Source: Nostoc sp. GT001
GTDB taxonomy: Bacteria > Cyanobacteriota > Cyanobacteriia > Cyanobacteriales > Nostocaceae
Direction: 5' to 3'
Assembly (NCBI RefSeq): GCF_030382115.1
Contig: NZ_JAUDRJ010000003.1
Coordinates: 1,588,191-1,606,314, forward strand
Length of the DNA stretch: 18,124 nucleotides
Below are positions 1 through 6,981 of this stretch, in pieces. Position 1 is the stretch's first letter. Every line of letters begins with the position of its first letter. The translations under genes were made by a program, and so were the position numbers. The notes below the pieces were generated by a model, which ran no database searches, had not been told where the DNA came from, and saw only the letters and a list, made by a program, of their open reading frames with translations.

Positions 1-67
1 AAAAAACTCGCCAGTCGTAGAGGTGGGCTACAGGGTAGAGAAGAATGAAAATGACTTATATTATGCC

Positions 68-194
68 ATGTGCAACTATACTCTCAAACCTAACCCCCAA
101 CCCCTTCCCTGGTAGGGAAGGGGAGCAAGAATCAAAGCCTATCGACCTTTCGGGGAGAGGAATGGAAGTGGGGTTTTAAGAATAAGTTGCACAT
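68..194. repeat. MITE-like element with terminal inverted repeats
   Basis: The ends ATGTGCAACT (68-77) and AGTTGCACAT (185-194) are perfect 10-bp inverted repeats, and imperfect complementarity continues inward for about 20 bases. Inside is a perfect 10-bp hairpin (CCCCTTCCCT at 101-110, AGGGAAGGGG at 114-123, loop GGT). There is no coding capacity, so this is a non-autonomous miniature element or dispersed palindromic repeat. I see no clear target duplication. The rest of 1-322 shows nothing else that I can name. Confidence 0.55.
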
Positions 195-322
195 CGCATT
201 ATATTAATTCTGGGGTGTTACTCAGCGCAACAGATGGTGTTAGTATAATTGCCGAGAAAGCCCTTGAAATATATGGATATAGATTTGTAGCACACTCATC
301 TAATAAAAAGGGAAATACTCTT

Positions 323-898
323 ATGACAGCACTTACATTAAACCTCAATTCTGTAATTAAACTGACAATAGAGCAGTTTTATCAATTGTGTGAAGAAAAC
401 CCCGATTTAAAATTAGAACGCAATGCCCAAGGAGAGTTGATTATAATGCCACCTACGGGAGGAGAAACAGGAAAAACTAATTCTACTATTAACGCTCAAA
501 TATGGTTGTGGAACGACCAAAATCAATTGGGCGAAGTTTTTGATTCATCAACTGGATTTACTTTACCATCCGGGGCTGACCGTTCTCCAGATGTTTCGTG
601 GGTAGAAAAATCTCGTTGGGATGCTTTAAATAAAGAACAAAAAGAAAAATTTATTCCTCTATGTCCTGATTTTGTCATCGAGATCCTTTCACCTAATGAC
701 AGCTTGAAAAAAACTCAGAATAAGATGCAAGAGTATATCGAAAATGGTTGTCGTCTAGGTTGGTTGATCAACCGAAAAAAACAGGAAGTAGAAATTTATC
801 GTCCAGGACAAGATGTGGAAGTTTTAAAATGTCCTCAAACTATTTCCGGCGAAAATGTTTTACCTGATTTTGTACTCAATATACAACGAATTTGGTAA
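323..898 (+). CDS. Uma2 family endonuclease-like protein (DUF820)
   Basis: This 191-aa protein belongs to the Uma2/DUF820 family, a PD-(D/E)xK restriction-endonuclease-like fold that is heavily expanded in cyanobacteria and has no settled role. Visible hallmarks are RSPDVSW (Asp90), PDFVIEILSPND (Glu120) and a lysine-rich stretch before EYIENGCRLGWLI, matching the D / E-x-L / K pattern of the family. The reading frame is open back to 215, but I chose ATG 323: it gives the family's usual length, the N-terminus MTALTLNLNSVIKLTIEQFY is typical, and AAAAGGG lies about 12 bases upstream. The longer version would add 36 residues with no family resemblance. A second Uma2 gene follows after 56 bp on the same strand, so the two may be co-transcribed. 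Substrate and partners are unknown. Confidence 0.85.
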   Translation: MTALTLNLNSVIKLTIEQFYQLCEENPDLKLERNAQGELIIMPPTGGETGKTNSTINAQIWLWNDQNQLGEVFDSSTGFTLPSGADRSPDVSWVEKSRWDALNKEQKEKFIPLCPDFVIEILSPNDSLKKTQNKMQEYIENGCRLGWLINRKKQEVEIYRPGQDVEVLKCPQTISGENVLPDFVLNIQRIW

Positions 899-954
899 AA
901 GGTTCGGTGTAGGGATACAGTACTGGAAAAAGGTTTGTTGCAAAGAAATAAACT

Positions 955-1596
955 ATGGTGGCAATAACAACATCCGCAGAAAATCGGGTTTTACTCCAAA
1001 ACATTAGCTGGCAAACATTTAAAACCATGTTGGCTGAAATGGGTTCAAATCGTAACTCCCGACTGGCTTATGACAATGGAACCTTAGAAATTATGACCCC
1101 ACAAATGCCGCACGAGAACTCAAACCGTGTAATTGAAGGTTTTGTTGTTGTCCTGTGTGAAGAGTTGGGCTGGGAAATTAGACGCGCTGGTTCATTAACT
1201 TTAATGCGGGATGATTTGCAGCGGGGAGCCGAGCCAGATAGTAGCTACTACATTCAAAATGAAGCCCTAGTTCGAGATAAAGAAAATATTGATATAGCTA
1301 TCGACCCGCCCCCTGACCTGGTGCTGGAAGTGGAATATTCCAGGTCTGCAATAGACAAGCTGAGGCTTTATGCTGCAATGGGAGTTACCGAATTTTGGCG
1401 TTATAACGGCAGTGTGTTGCGAGTTTACACGCTTGCAGGTGGACAATATTCAGAAGTTCAAACCAGCCCTACTTTTGCATCTGTGTCGGTGAAGGAGATT
1501 CCTCGGTTTATTCAAGAAGCTAAAAAGAATGGGGAAATTGCTACTACCCGTGCTTTTCGGGCTTGGGTGCAACACAAAATTTCTGCTGGGGATTGA
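955..1596 (+). CDS. Uma2 family endonuclease-like protein (DUF820), second copy
   Basis: This 213-aa Uma2/DUF820 protein is only distantly similar to its upstream neighbour, so it is not a recent duplicate. Family features are LEIMTPQMPHE near residue 44, GAEPDSSYYI (Asp95), DLVLEVEYSR (Glu125 and Glu127 in the E-x-[LE] position), Lys135 and the end block AAMGVTEFWRYNG. The usual L of the E-V-L-S motif is replaced in LEVEYSRSA, a normal variant for this subgroup. The ATG at 955 follows a weak purine stretch (AAAGAAATAAACT). The gene ends with a 20-residue polar extension (KKNGEIATTRAFRAWVQHK). Function is unknown; a nuclease fold is inferred from the family only. Confidence 0.85.
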   Translation: MVAITTSAENRVLLQNISWQTFKTMLAEMGSNRNSRLAYDNGTLEIMTPQMPHENSNRVIEGFVVVLCEELGWEIRRAGSLTLMRDDLQRGAEPDSSYYIQNEALVRDKENIDIAIDPPPDLVLEVEYSRSAIDKLRLYAAMGVTEFWRYNGSVLRVYTLAGGQYSEVQTSPTFASVSVKEIPRFIQEAKKNGEIATTRAFRAWVQHKISAGD

Positions 1597-2293
1597 CTCA
1601 CTCGCCATGAATGTGCGGATATTCAACAGCCACATACTCAGGGGCTTTCAGCATTTATTCTTACAAGGGTTTGTTGAGTGCCTGCGTTCGTCATAAATAC
1701 TAGGTCGAAGCAAGCTACGCGTAACGTCTTGCAGAGGAGAAGTTATCGCAGCGTAGTTTACCGCCGTAGGCATCGCTACACAAATGTTAAGAAAGATGTG
1801 ACTAATGGATAGCTTTCTAGGGAAAAAGCTTTAATTTTTACCCCTTCTTGACTAAAGAAGCTTGTTAGGAGGTTAAATTTTGCGTTGGATTTTTCAGAAG
1901 ACATGAAAAGTCAGCAAAATCCCCGACTTTTTAGATAAATCGGGAACCTGAGCCTTCGATTTTCATAAAAATTGCTTAATCTCAGCAATAACTCTTCAAC
2001 ATCGGTAATGAATGCCAACAAACATTGACCATCTCCCACCTCCCCACTCCCCTGTTTTCTTTGCAATTGCGGGATTTACTAGGTATTTTTTCCTACTTTT
2101 GGGGTGGTTTTTAGTGAAACAAGTACCCTAAAATTACAAAAAATCCTGAAATCTATATAAATTAATGGTTTCATCTATCCACATCAGGCTACAACACCTT
2201 AGAATGATTCATTGAAAAGTCGAGCCGATGGGATGTACAGCCGTTTTGAGAAAAAATACTCCCAAAGGATGATTTTTGTATTTCCGCAAACAA
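1597..2293. other. Long non-coding region upstream of the HU gene
   Basis: No open frame of note is present. At about 1706-1780 there is a degenerate dispersed repeat of the GCGTAACGTCTTGCAGAG type common in Nostoc genomes. A small GC hairpin of CCCGA/TCGGG type lies around 1921-1946. From about 2040 the sequence becomes AT-rich; TATATAAATT near 2154-2163 could contain a -10 element, but no convincing -35 was found. The part from about 2215 probably belongs to the HU leader. Confidence 0.4.
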
Positions 2294-2337
2294 AGATTTC
2301 AGTACGGATGTATTAATGTGCATCCGTACTGAAATCT
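2294..2337 (+). promoter_or_regulatory. Perfect 17-bp inverted repeat in the HU gene leader
   Basis: Bases 2294-2310 are the exact reverse complement of 2321-2337, with ten bases between. In RNA the stem can extend by three more pairs (U-G, A-U, U-G) to leave a UAAU tetraloop, giving about 20 paired positions. It ends 13 bases before the AGGAG ribosome-binding site (2351-2355) and 24 bases before the ATG of the HU gene. No T-run follows it, so it is not a classical terminator. It could be an mRNA stabiliser, an operator for a dimeric protein, or a 5'-leader control element. Confidence 0.6.
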
Positions 2338-2361
2338 CAAGTAAACCTTCAGGAGTTTGAC

Positions 2362-2646
2362 ATGAACAAAGGTGAATTAGTTGATGCCGTAGCTGAAAAG
2401 GCTAGTGTTACCAAGAAACAAGCGGATGCAGTCTTAACTGCCGCTTTGGAAACGATTATTGAAGCGGTTTCCTCTGGTGATAAGGTGACATTGGTGGGAT
2501 TTGGCTCATTTGAATCACGGGAACGTAAAGCCCGTGAAGGTCGCAACCCGAAAACAAATGAAAAAATGGAAATTCCAGCGACGAGGGTTCCTGCCTTCTC
2601 CGCAGGAAAACTGTTTAGAGAAAAGGTAGCACCCCCAAAAGCATAG
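2362..2646 (+). CDS. hanA: HU-family nucleoid DNA-binding protein
   Basis: This 94-aa histone-like HU protein compacts and bends DNA in the nucleoid as a dimer. The full family architecture is visible: MNKGELVDAVAEKA helix, VTLVGFGSFESRERKAREGR core, and the arm plus signature NPKTNEKMEIPATRVPAF followed by SAGKLFRE. The Pro in the IPATRVP arm region is the intercalating-type position. The ATG at 2362 has a good ribosome-binding site, AGGAG, at 2351-2355. The 3' end overlaps a weak hairpin with a T-run (2646-2671). The protein matches what I recall of Anabaena HanA (HU needed for heterocyst development); the symbol rests on that recollection, while the HU assignment is secure. Confidence 0.96.
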   Translation: MNKGELVDAVAEKASVTKKQADAVLTAALETIIEAVSSGDKVTLVGFGSFESRERKAREGRNPKTNEKMEIPATRVPAFSAGKLFREKVAPPKA

Positions 2647-2671
2647 GTTCTGTCTTCGGGAACCCTTTTTT
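2646..2671 (+). terminator. Possible weak intrinsic terminator after the HU gene
   Basis: A 5-bp stem GGTTC (2646-2650) / GAACC (2660-2664) with a 9-base loop is followed by CTTTTTT (2665-2671). It starts in the HU stop codon and ends immediately before the ATG of the next gene at 2673. The stem is short, so termination may be partial. Confidence 0.4.
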
Positions 2672-2672
2672 A

Positions 2673-3776
2673 ATGCGGCAACCTGCACACGGGGGAAATT
2701 TAGCCTGGGCAGCAGCACTGGCTGGCTGTCCCCCTGATGCTATTCTGGATTTTTCTGCTAGCATCAGCCCATTGGGCCCTCCAAATAGCGCGATCGCTGC
2801 TATTAAGTCCCACATTGGTAATCTTAAGCACTATCCAGACCCAAACTATAGTGAACTGAGACTAGCTCTCAGTCACTTCCATCAAGTGCCGTCTGAGTGG
2901 ATTCTGCCGGGTAACGGCTCCGCAGAATTACTCACTTTAATCGGTAGGGAATTAGCTCAATTAGCCGCGACAATTTTAATCACTCCAGCCTTTGGCGATT
3001 ACTACCGAACCTTGGCAGGGTACAACGCTAATGTGCTGGAGTGTCCTTTGTCACTTGTACTGAGCGAAGTCGTTGGCGCAGCCTCTCGTAGAGAAGTATT
3101 AGTCACTGGTCATTGGTCATTATTCCTTGACAAAGGACAGGGGACAAAGGACAAAGGACTATTGCTAAATAACCCCCACAACCCAACTGGAAAACTATTT
3201 TCACGGGAGTCTATTTTGCCCTATCTGGAGCAATTTGCTTTGGTTGTGGTGGATGAAGCATTTATGGATTTTGTGCCGCCCAATGAGGAACAAAGCCTGA
3301 TTCCGGTGGTGCAAGAATATCCGAATTTAGTAGTATTGCGATCGCTGACCAAATTTTACAGTCTCCCAGGATTACGATTAGGATATGCGATCGCACATCC
3401 TGATTGCCTAGCTAAATGGCAGCTATGGCGAGATCCTTGGCCTGTAAACACACTAGCGGCGGCGGCGGCAATTGCAGCACTCCAAGATACGGAGTTTCAG
3501 CAGCAAACCTGGGCATGGCTAACACCTGCACGAAACCAACTGTTTCAGGGTTTAGCTGAAATCCCAGGATTGCAACCCCAAGCAAGTGCTGCTAACTTTT
3601 TACTGGTTGAGTCCCAAGAATCTACTTCCCAGTTACAGCAACAATTACTCAAGTATCACCAGATTTTAATCCGCGATTGCCTTAGTTTTAAAGAACTAGG
3701 CGATCGCTTTTTCCGGGTTGCTGTACGTGAAGAGTCCGATAACCAACGCTTACTAACAGCGCTAAAAGAGAGTTAG
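2673..3776 (+). CDS. cobD: Threonine-phosphate decarboxylase (CobD-type PLP aminotransferase)
   Basis: A fold-type I PLP enzyme of the CobD/HisC group. CobD decarboxylates L-threonine-O-3-phosphate to (R)-1-aminopropan-2-ol phosphate, the linker of the cobalamin lower ligand. The start MRQPAHGGNL is characteristic of CobD and fixes ATG 2673, although no ribosome-binding site precedes it. Catalytic landmarks: NNPHNPTG (Asn170), VVVDEAF (Asp194), SLTKFYSLPGLRLGY (Schiff-base Lys227, Arg235) and FFRVAVR (Arg348). Residues about 127-162 are unlike the family and are encoded by dispersed-repeat DNA (3051-3159), an in-frame expansion before the NNPHNPTG loop; this makes the protein 367 aa. The stop codon TAG (3774-3776) lies in the first unit of a heptamer repeat array. 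A histidinol-phosphate aminotransferase is the alternative, but the N-terminal HGGN favours CobD. Confidence 0.85.
   Translation: MRQPAHGGNLAWAAALAGCPPDAILDFSASISPLGPPNSAIAAIKSHIGNLKHYPDPNYSELRLALSHFHQVPSEWILPGNGSAELLTLIGRELAQLAATILITPAFGDYYRTLAGYNANVLECPLSLVLSEVVGAASRREVLVTGHWSLFLDKGQGTKDKGLLLNNPHNPTGKLFSRESILPYLEQFALVVVDEAFMDFVPPNEEQSLIPVVQEYPNLVVLRSLTKFYSLPGLRLGYAIAHPDCLAKWQLWRDPWPVNTLAAAAAIAALQDTEFQQQTWAWLTPARNQLFQGLAEIPGLQPQASAANFLLVESQESTSQLQQQLLKYHQILIRDCLSFKELGDRFFRVAVREESDNQRLLTALKES
3051..3159. repeat. Dispersed repeat inserted in frame within cobD
   Basis: Three repeat types lie end to end: a TTGTACTGAGCGAAGTCG-type dispersed cyanobacterial motif, a segment whose 24 bases at 3073-3096 are the exact reverse complement of 7529-7552, and heptamer-like arrays (TGGTCAT at about 3108-3120, then GACAAAGGACA-type units at about 3128-3158). 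The length keeps the frame, and the encoded residues (about 127-162) contain no stop. Confidence 0.7.
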
Positions 3777-3911
3777 GAGTTATAAGTTAGGAGTTAGGAG
3801 TTAGGAGTTATAAGTTAAAAAAGGGTTTTAATTCTTAACTGCTAATTCCTAACTCTTAATTCTTAATTCCTAACTCCTAACTGCAATTCCTAACTCTTAA
3901 CTCCTAACTCT
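3771..3911. repeat. Opposed heptamer repeat arrays (TTAGGAG / CTCCTAA)
   Basis: The first part (about 3771-3818) is a run of GTTAGGAG/GTTATAA units. After a spacer, 3834-3911 carries the same units in reverse orientation (CTCCTAAC, CTTAATTC). The two halves are complementary over long stretches, so the transcript can fold into a long imperfect hairpin between cobD and the next gene. This is the STRR-type repeat typical of heterocystous cyanobacteria. It might terminate or process the cobD transcript. Confidence 0.8.
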
Positions 3912-3924
3912 AATCTAAATTCAC

Positions 3925-5376
3925 GTGACCGTTGACTACGATGTTGTAATTATTGGCGGCAGTCTTGCTGGATACTATGCTGCACTTGCTGCAACCCAAC
4001 TGCGTGCTACAGTTGCCCTGGTACAACCCAAAGTAGACTACGGGTTTACTCATCACCATGCTCTTACCGAAATTGGTAAACTAGCGCAGAAGTTGAAGGA
4101 TGCGGCTGGTTTTGGTATTTATGCCACACACACTGATACCTCAGAAGAATGCCATATATCTATGGCATGGCAAGAAGCGATGCTGTATGCTCAATGCGTC
4201 GCCTCAAATCTCCAAGAACAGCATTCCCTAGCCATCCTAGCGGCGCAGGGGGTCGATATCATCGTTGGCAGTGGTCAATTTCAATCTTCACCCCAACTGG
4301 CTTTTGCCGTTAACAATCGCCTACTACGCGCCCGTACTTATTTGCTGGCTAGTGGTTCGCGTCCAGAAATTCCTGAGATTGAAGGATTACAAGCCACTGG
4401 CTATCTAACCCTTTCTAATATTTGGCAATCTTTCCAGGGAACGACATTACCCAAAAATTGGGTAATTATCGGTGGAATTCCCCAAAGCATTGAAATTGCT
4501 CAAACTTTAGCAAGGTTTGGTTGCAGTGTGACGCTGGTAGTCAAGCATCCTTATGTTCTTCCCTATCTAGACCCTGAGATAGCCATATTGCTTCAGGCGC
4601 AGTTGGAAGTAGAAGGTGTGCGTGTCCTCACCGAAAAACCAGTAACTCAGGTGAGGCTAATTGAAAATAAAAAGTGGATTCAAGCAGGAGATAAGGCCAT
4701 TGAAACTGATGAAATTTTAGTGGCGACTGGACAACAACCGAATCTTGAACCTCTAAATCTGGCAGCAGTAGGTGTGAAATGGCATCGTCGTAGCTTAGTG
4801 GTAAATGATAAACTGCAAACCACTAACCACCGTATTTATGCTTGTGGTGATGTAATTGGTGGTTACGACTTTGCCAATATCGCTAATTATGAAGCAAAAA
4901 TTGCCCTGAACAATGCATTATTTTTTCCCAGGTTACGAGTAAATTATCCCTCAATTCCTTGGGCGATATTTTCTGTGCCGATGCTGGCACAAGTTGGTTT
5001 GACAGAGGCACAGGCAAAACGCCAATTTCGTCGAAATGAAGTTTTAGTTTTGCGACAATATTTTAAAACAGTGGCAGCAGCCCAACTTCGGGATGAAACC
5101 ACTGGTATGTGTAAATTAATTGTGCTACGCAATGGGGAAATTTTGGGAGCTTCGATATTGGGGGCAGAAGCTGGCGAATTAATTAATTTGATTGCCTTGG
5201 CAATATCACAAAAAATTAAAGTCAAACATCTAGCAAATTTATCTCCTGCCTATCCCAGTTTCTCAGAAATTCTGGAACGAACTGCAAGAGAGTGGAGTAA
5301 GCAAAAGTTAAATACCAACATTCCTTTGCAAGAGTTTTTAGAAGGCTTCTTCCATTTCCGCCGCAATTGGAATTAG
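3925..5376 (+). CDS. FAD-dependent pyridine nucleotide-disulfide reductase-like protein lacking the redox cysteines
   Basis: A 483-aa flavoprotein with the layout of dihydrolipoamide dehydrogenase and mercuric reductase: FAD-binding GGSLAGYYAA (residues 11-20), an NAD(P)-binding Rossmann segment at about 179-206 (VIIGGIPQSIEIAQTLARFG), DEILVATGQQPN (262-273), the second FAD motif IYACGD (304-309) and a dimerisation domain from about 340. The start is GTG 3925; the VDYDVVIIGG context makes it convincing. Where relatives have the C-x4-C active disulfide (after about residue 36), this protein reads DYGFTHHHALTEIGK with no cysteine. Near the C-terminus the catalytic H-P of the family is AYPSFSE (His replaced by Tyr443). 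It is therefore unlikely to reduce disulfides or mercury by the usual chemistry. Substrate is unknown; it may be an electron-transfer flavoprotein. Confidence 0.85.
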   Translation: MTVDYDVVIIGGSLAGYYAALAATQLRATVALVQPKVDYGFTHHHALTEIGKLAQKLKDAAGFGIYATHTDTSEECHISMAWQEAMLYAQCVASNLQEQHSLAILAAQGVDIIVGSGQFQSSPQLAFAVNNRLLRARTYLLASGSRPEIPEIEGLQATGYLTLSNIWQSFQGTTLPKNWVIIGGIPQSIEIAQTLARFGCSVTLVVKHPYVLPYLDPEIAILLQAQLEVEGVRVLTEKPVTQVRLIENKKWIQAGDKAIETDEILVATGQQPNLEPLNLAAVGVKWHRRSLVVNDKLQTTNHRIYACGDVIGGYDFANIANYEAKIALNNALFFPRLRVNYPSIPWAIFSVPMLAQVGLTEAQAKRQFRRNEVLVLRQYFKTVAAAQLRDETTGMCKLIVLRNGEILGASILGAEAGELINLIALAISQKIKVKHLANLSPAYPSFSEILERTAREWSKQKLNTNIPLQEFLEGFFHFRRNWN

Positions 5377-5423
5377 CAGTTACGCACGGAGTCGTCACTA
5401 TAATAATAACTTAAACAAGGTAC

Positions 5424-5533
5424 TGATATAGGACTCCGATTTGATTTCTGAAAACATCTTGAGACTGAAAAGCCCCTTTTATCAGGGTTTTATCTAAAAT
5501 GTAGTTCAAAAATCAGATATGAGTCCTATATCA
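5424..5533. mobile_element. 110-bp MITE with 29-bp terminal inverted repeats
   Basis: The left end 5424-5452 and the right end 5505-5533 are inverted repeats of 29 bp; the outer 13 (TGATATAGGACTC) are identical and most of the inner positions match. The interior has no coding capacity. TA dinucleotides sit one base outside each end (5421-5422, 5535-5536), which would fit a TA-duplicating Tc1/IS630-type element, but this reading is not proven. Confidence 0.65.
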
Positions 5534-5654
5534 TTACTGACTTCCACAAGGATACTGACTTTGCGGTTCTCGCTGCCTTTGCCAATATTGACAGCACCTT
5601 GATTGCAAACGCAACGTCATCAGAATTGGGGAGCATCCCTCAAAATTGAGCTTA

Positions 5655-6131
5655 TTATTTTTGTTGAACTGCAAACTTGAAATCTGTCAACACTAATTCT
5701 CCTCCGGTTGTTGTTAATACTAAATTAACGCCTAAAACACTTTTTCCTTGACTTGTATAGTTGGTTGGAAGTATTTGCTTGGTCAAATCAAAATTCCTAG
5801 CATTTCCATATGTTATTTCATATGGTGTTGCTTTATCACCAAGTAAAAATGATGTGATAGCTACTCGTGCTGATGCTTTCTTGACTACACCTTTGACAGC
5901 TAAAGGCACGAGCCTAAATTGCTTTTGAGTATTAGAGGTATCAATTCTAATGATACATCTAGCTCTTGGTGATTGTGCCTTTACAGTTATAGGAGAGCGA
6001 AGTGTAAACTGATTTATTTGCGGATTGAAAGTTATATTACATCCCCTATTAACCGAAAATCGTGGCTGGTTGTTTACTGGAGCAGCAGCGCTAGATGACT
6101 TGGCGTCATAACAAGAGAAAAAAACAAGCAC
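5655..6131 (-). CDS. Secreted DUF4360-like protein, probably frameshifted at its 5' end
   Basis: A 158-aa frame starting at GTG 6131. From residue about 24 it reads as a small exported beta-rich protein (RFSVNRGCNITFNP, then FTLRSPITVKAQSPRARC, then SVLGVNLVLTTTGGELVLTD), with the spacing of the neighbouring gene's product, so the two look like diverged paralogs of a DUF4360-like family of unknown function. Its N-terminus is not a convincing signal peptide. A typical one lies just upstream in another frame, starting at ATG 6175 behind GGAGA. One extra base between about 6090 and 6125, for example in the T7 run (minus strand of 6118-6124), would fuse them. The intended gene is thus probably 5655-6175. 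It could be a pseudogene, a sequence error, or expressed by slippage. Confidence 0.6.
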   Translation of the reverse strand: MLVFFSCYDAKSSSAAAPVNNQPRFSVNRGCNITFNPQINQFTLRSPITVKAQSPRARCIIRIDTSNTQKQFRLVPLAVKGVVKKASARVAITSFLLGDKATPYEITYGNARNFDLTKQILPTNYTSQGKSVLGVNLVLTTTGGELVLTDFKFAVQQK

Positions 6132-6175
6132 ATTAATATGAAAAAATTACGTGCATCACTTAATTTCAACATCAT
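6074..6175 (-). CDS. Short frame encoding the detached signal peptide of the DUF4360-like gene
   Basis: Starting at tandem ATGs (6175 and 6172) with GGAGA at 6185-6181, this frame encodes 33 residues: a basic start (MMLKLSDAR), a hydrophobic core (FFILMCLFFSLVM) and a polar end TPSHLA, then stops at TAA 6076-6074. This is what the downstream 158-aa frame lacks. The best explanation is one gene split by a 1-base shift, not an independent peptide. Confidence 0.5.
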   Translation of the reverse strand: MMLKLSDARNFFILMCLFFSLVMTPSHLALLLQ

Positions 6176-6230
6176 CTTATTCTCCATCAATAGAATATTT
6201 GTAATCTTAAAGAAGAATACCTTCAGTAGA

Positions 6231-6268
6231 TTCAATGAGTGGTGTGTCTAAATCCCCCACTCATTGAA
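6231..6268. repeat. 12-bp inverted repeat between the two secreted-protein genes
   Basis: TTCAATGAGTGG (6231-6242) and CCACTCATTGAA (6257-6268) are perfect complements with a 14-base loop. It lies downstream of the 6332-6931 minus-strand gene and may form the 3' end of its mRNA, although no T-run follows. The adjoining GACCACTAAA motif recurs at about 15210 inside another repeat, so this is probably a dispersed palindromic repeat. Confidence 0.55.
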
Positions 6269-6331
6269 GACCACTAAATTGGGAATTTGGTTTGGTGTAT
6301 CACCATCTATCCCCAGAATCGCTAAAAGCAA

Positions 6332-6931
6332 CTAGTCGCAACGCTTTAGGTCAAAAAACAGTCTCACATCCCCAGCATTGATATCGGCTGTATCAACGAA
6401 AATAGAACTTCCTGCTGAGGATTGTGCAATCAGATTAATACCTAATAGTCCTTGCCCACCACCACTACATAAACCTGAAGCAGCTAGAACAGTAATCTCA
6501 TCTTGCTCCGCAAATGCCTTACTAGATGTAAACTTGGTAGTTTTAGGGGGAGCTACAGCTTGACCAAAAGCACCACCACTAAAGCTATAAGTTCTGTTTA
6601 AACTGGTACCTCTACTCTTGCTATCAATATCAGTAGTGCCTTGGTACAGTACTTGTACATCTTGGATGATGAAACCACTTGGAATAAAAGTTTGAACGCG
6701 TAAAATACACCTTTGACGCTGACCATTGAATGCACTAAAGTTATCCAAGACGATCGATAAGGTTCTACCATCCTCTCCAGCAAGCTGATCGTCAACAATA
6801 CATCCACCAGACCCGATTGCATCTCCAAAAGTAATACTAGGCGACTCTTGAGCCAAAACCTTGGTCCCAATCACGTTGAGTCCAAGAATTGTAGATATAG
6901 AAAGTAATACACCAAATTGTTTAAAGTTCAT
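6332..6931 (-). CDS. Secreted DUF4360-like protein
   Basis: A 199-aa exported protein. The signal peptide MNFKQFGVLLSISTILGLNV...KVLA is followed by a likely cleavage at VLA-QES (after residue 27). The mature part has four cysteines (Cys44, Cys75, Cys155, Cys198), enough for two disulfide bonds in the periplasm or outside. The pattern SGGCIVDD, then LSIVLDNFSAF, RQRCILRVQ, IPSGFIIQDVQVLYQG resembles the DUF4360 family of small secreted beta-sandwich-like proteins; this is recognised by pattern only. The product of the next minus-strand gene (5655-6131) shares the same plan and looks like a diverged paralog. The ATG at 6931 lacks a clear ribosome-binding site. Upstream is a long structured non-coding region. 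Function is unknown. Confidence 0.7.
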   Translation of the reverse strand: MNFKQFGVLLSISTILGLNVIGTKVLAQESPSITFGDAIGSGGCIVDDQLAGEDGRTLSIVLDNFSAFNGQRQRCILRVQTFIPSGFIIQDVQVLYQGTTDIDSKSRGTSLNRTYSFSGGAFGQAVAPPKTTKFTSSKAFAEQDEITVLAASGLCSGGGQGLLGINLIAQSSAGSSIFVDTADINAGDVRLFFDLKRCD

Positions 6932-6981
6932 ATTGATTGTACCTATGTTGCTAGAGTTGTTTTTTGATGAAAAATGTATTC

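Noticed and set aside
323..1596. The Uma2 pair as a toxin-antitoxin or restriction system
   Set aside because: Both are nuclease-fold proteins of the same family; no antitoxin, methyltransferase or specificity gene is adjacent.
5540..5645. Coding-like stretch on the plus strand (reads DTDFAVLAAFANIDSTLIAN in one frame)
   Set aside because: No start codon or family match, and the frame runs out of the MITE at 5424-5533; at most a gene remnant, not supportable.
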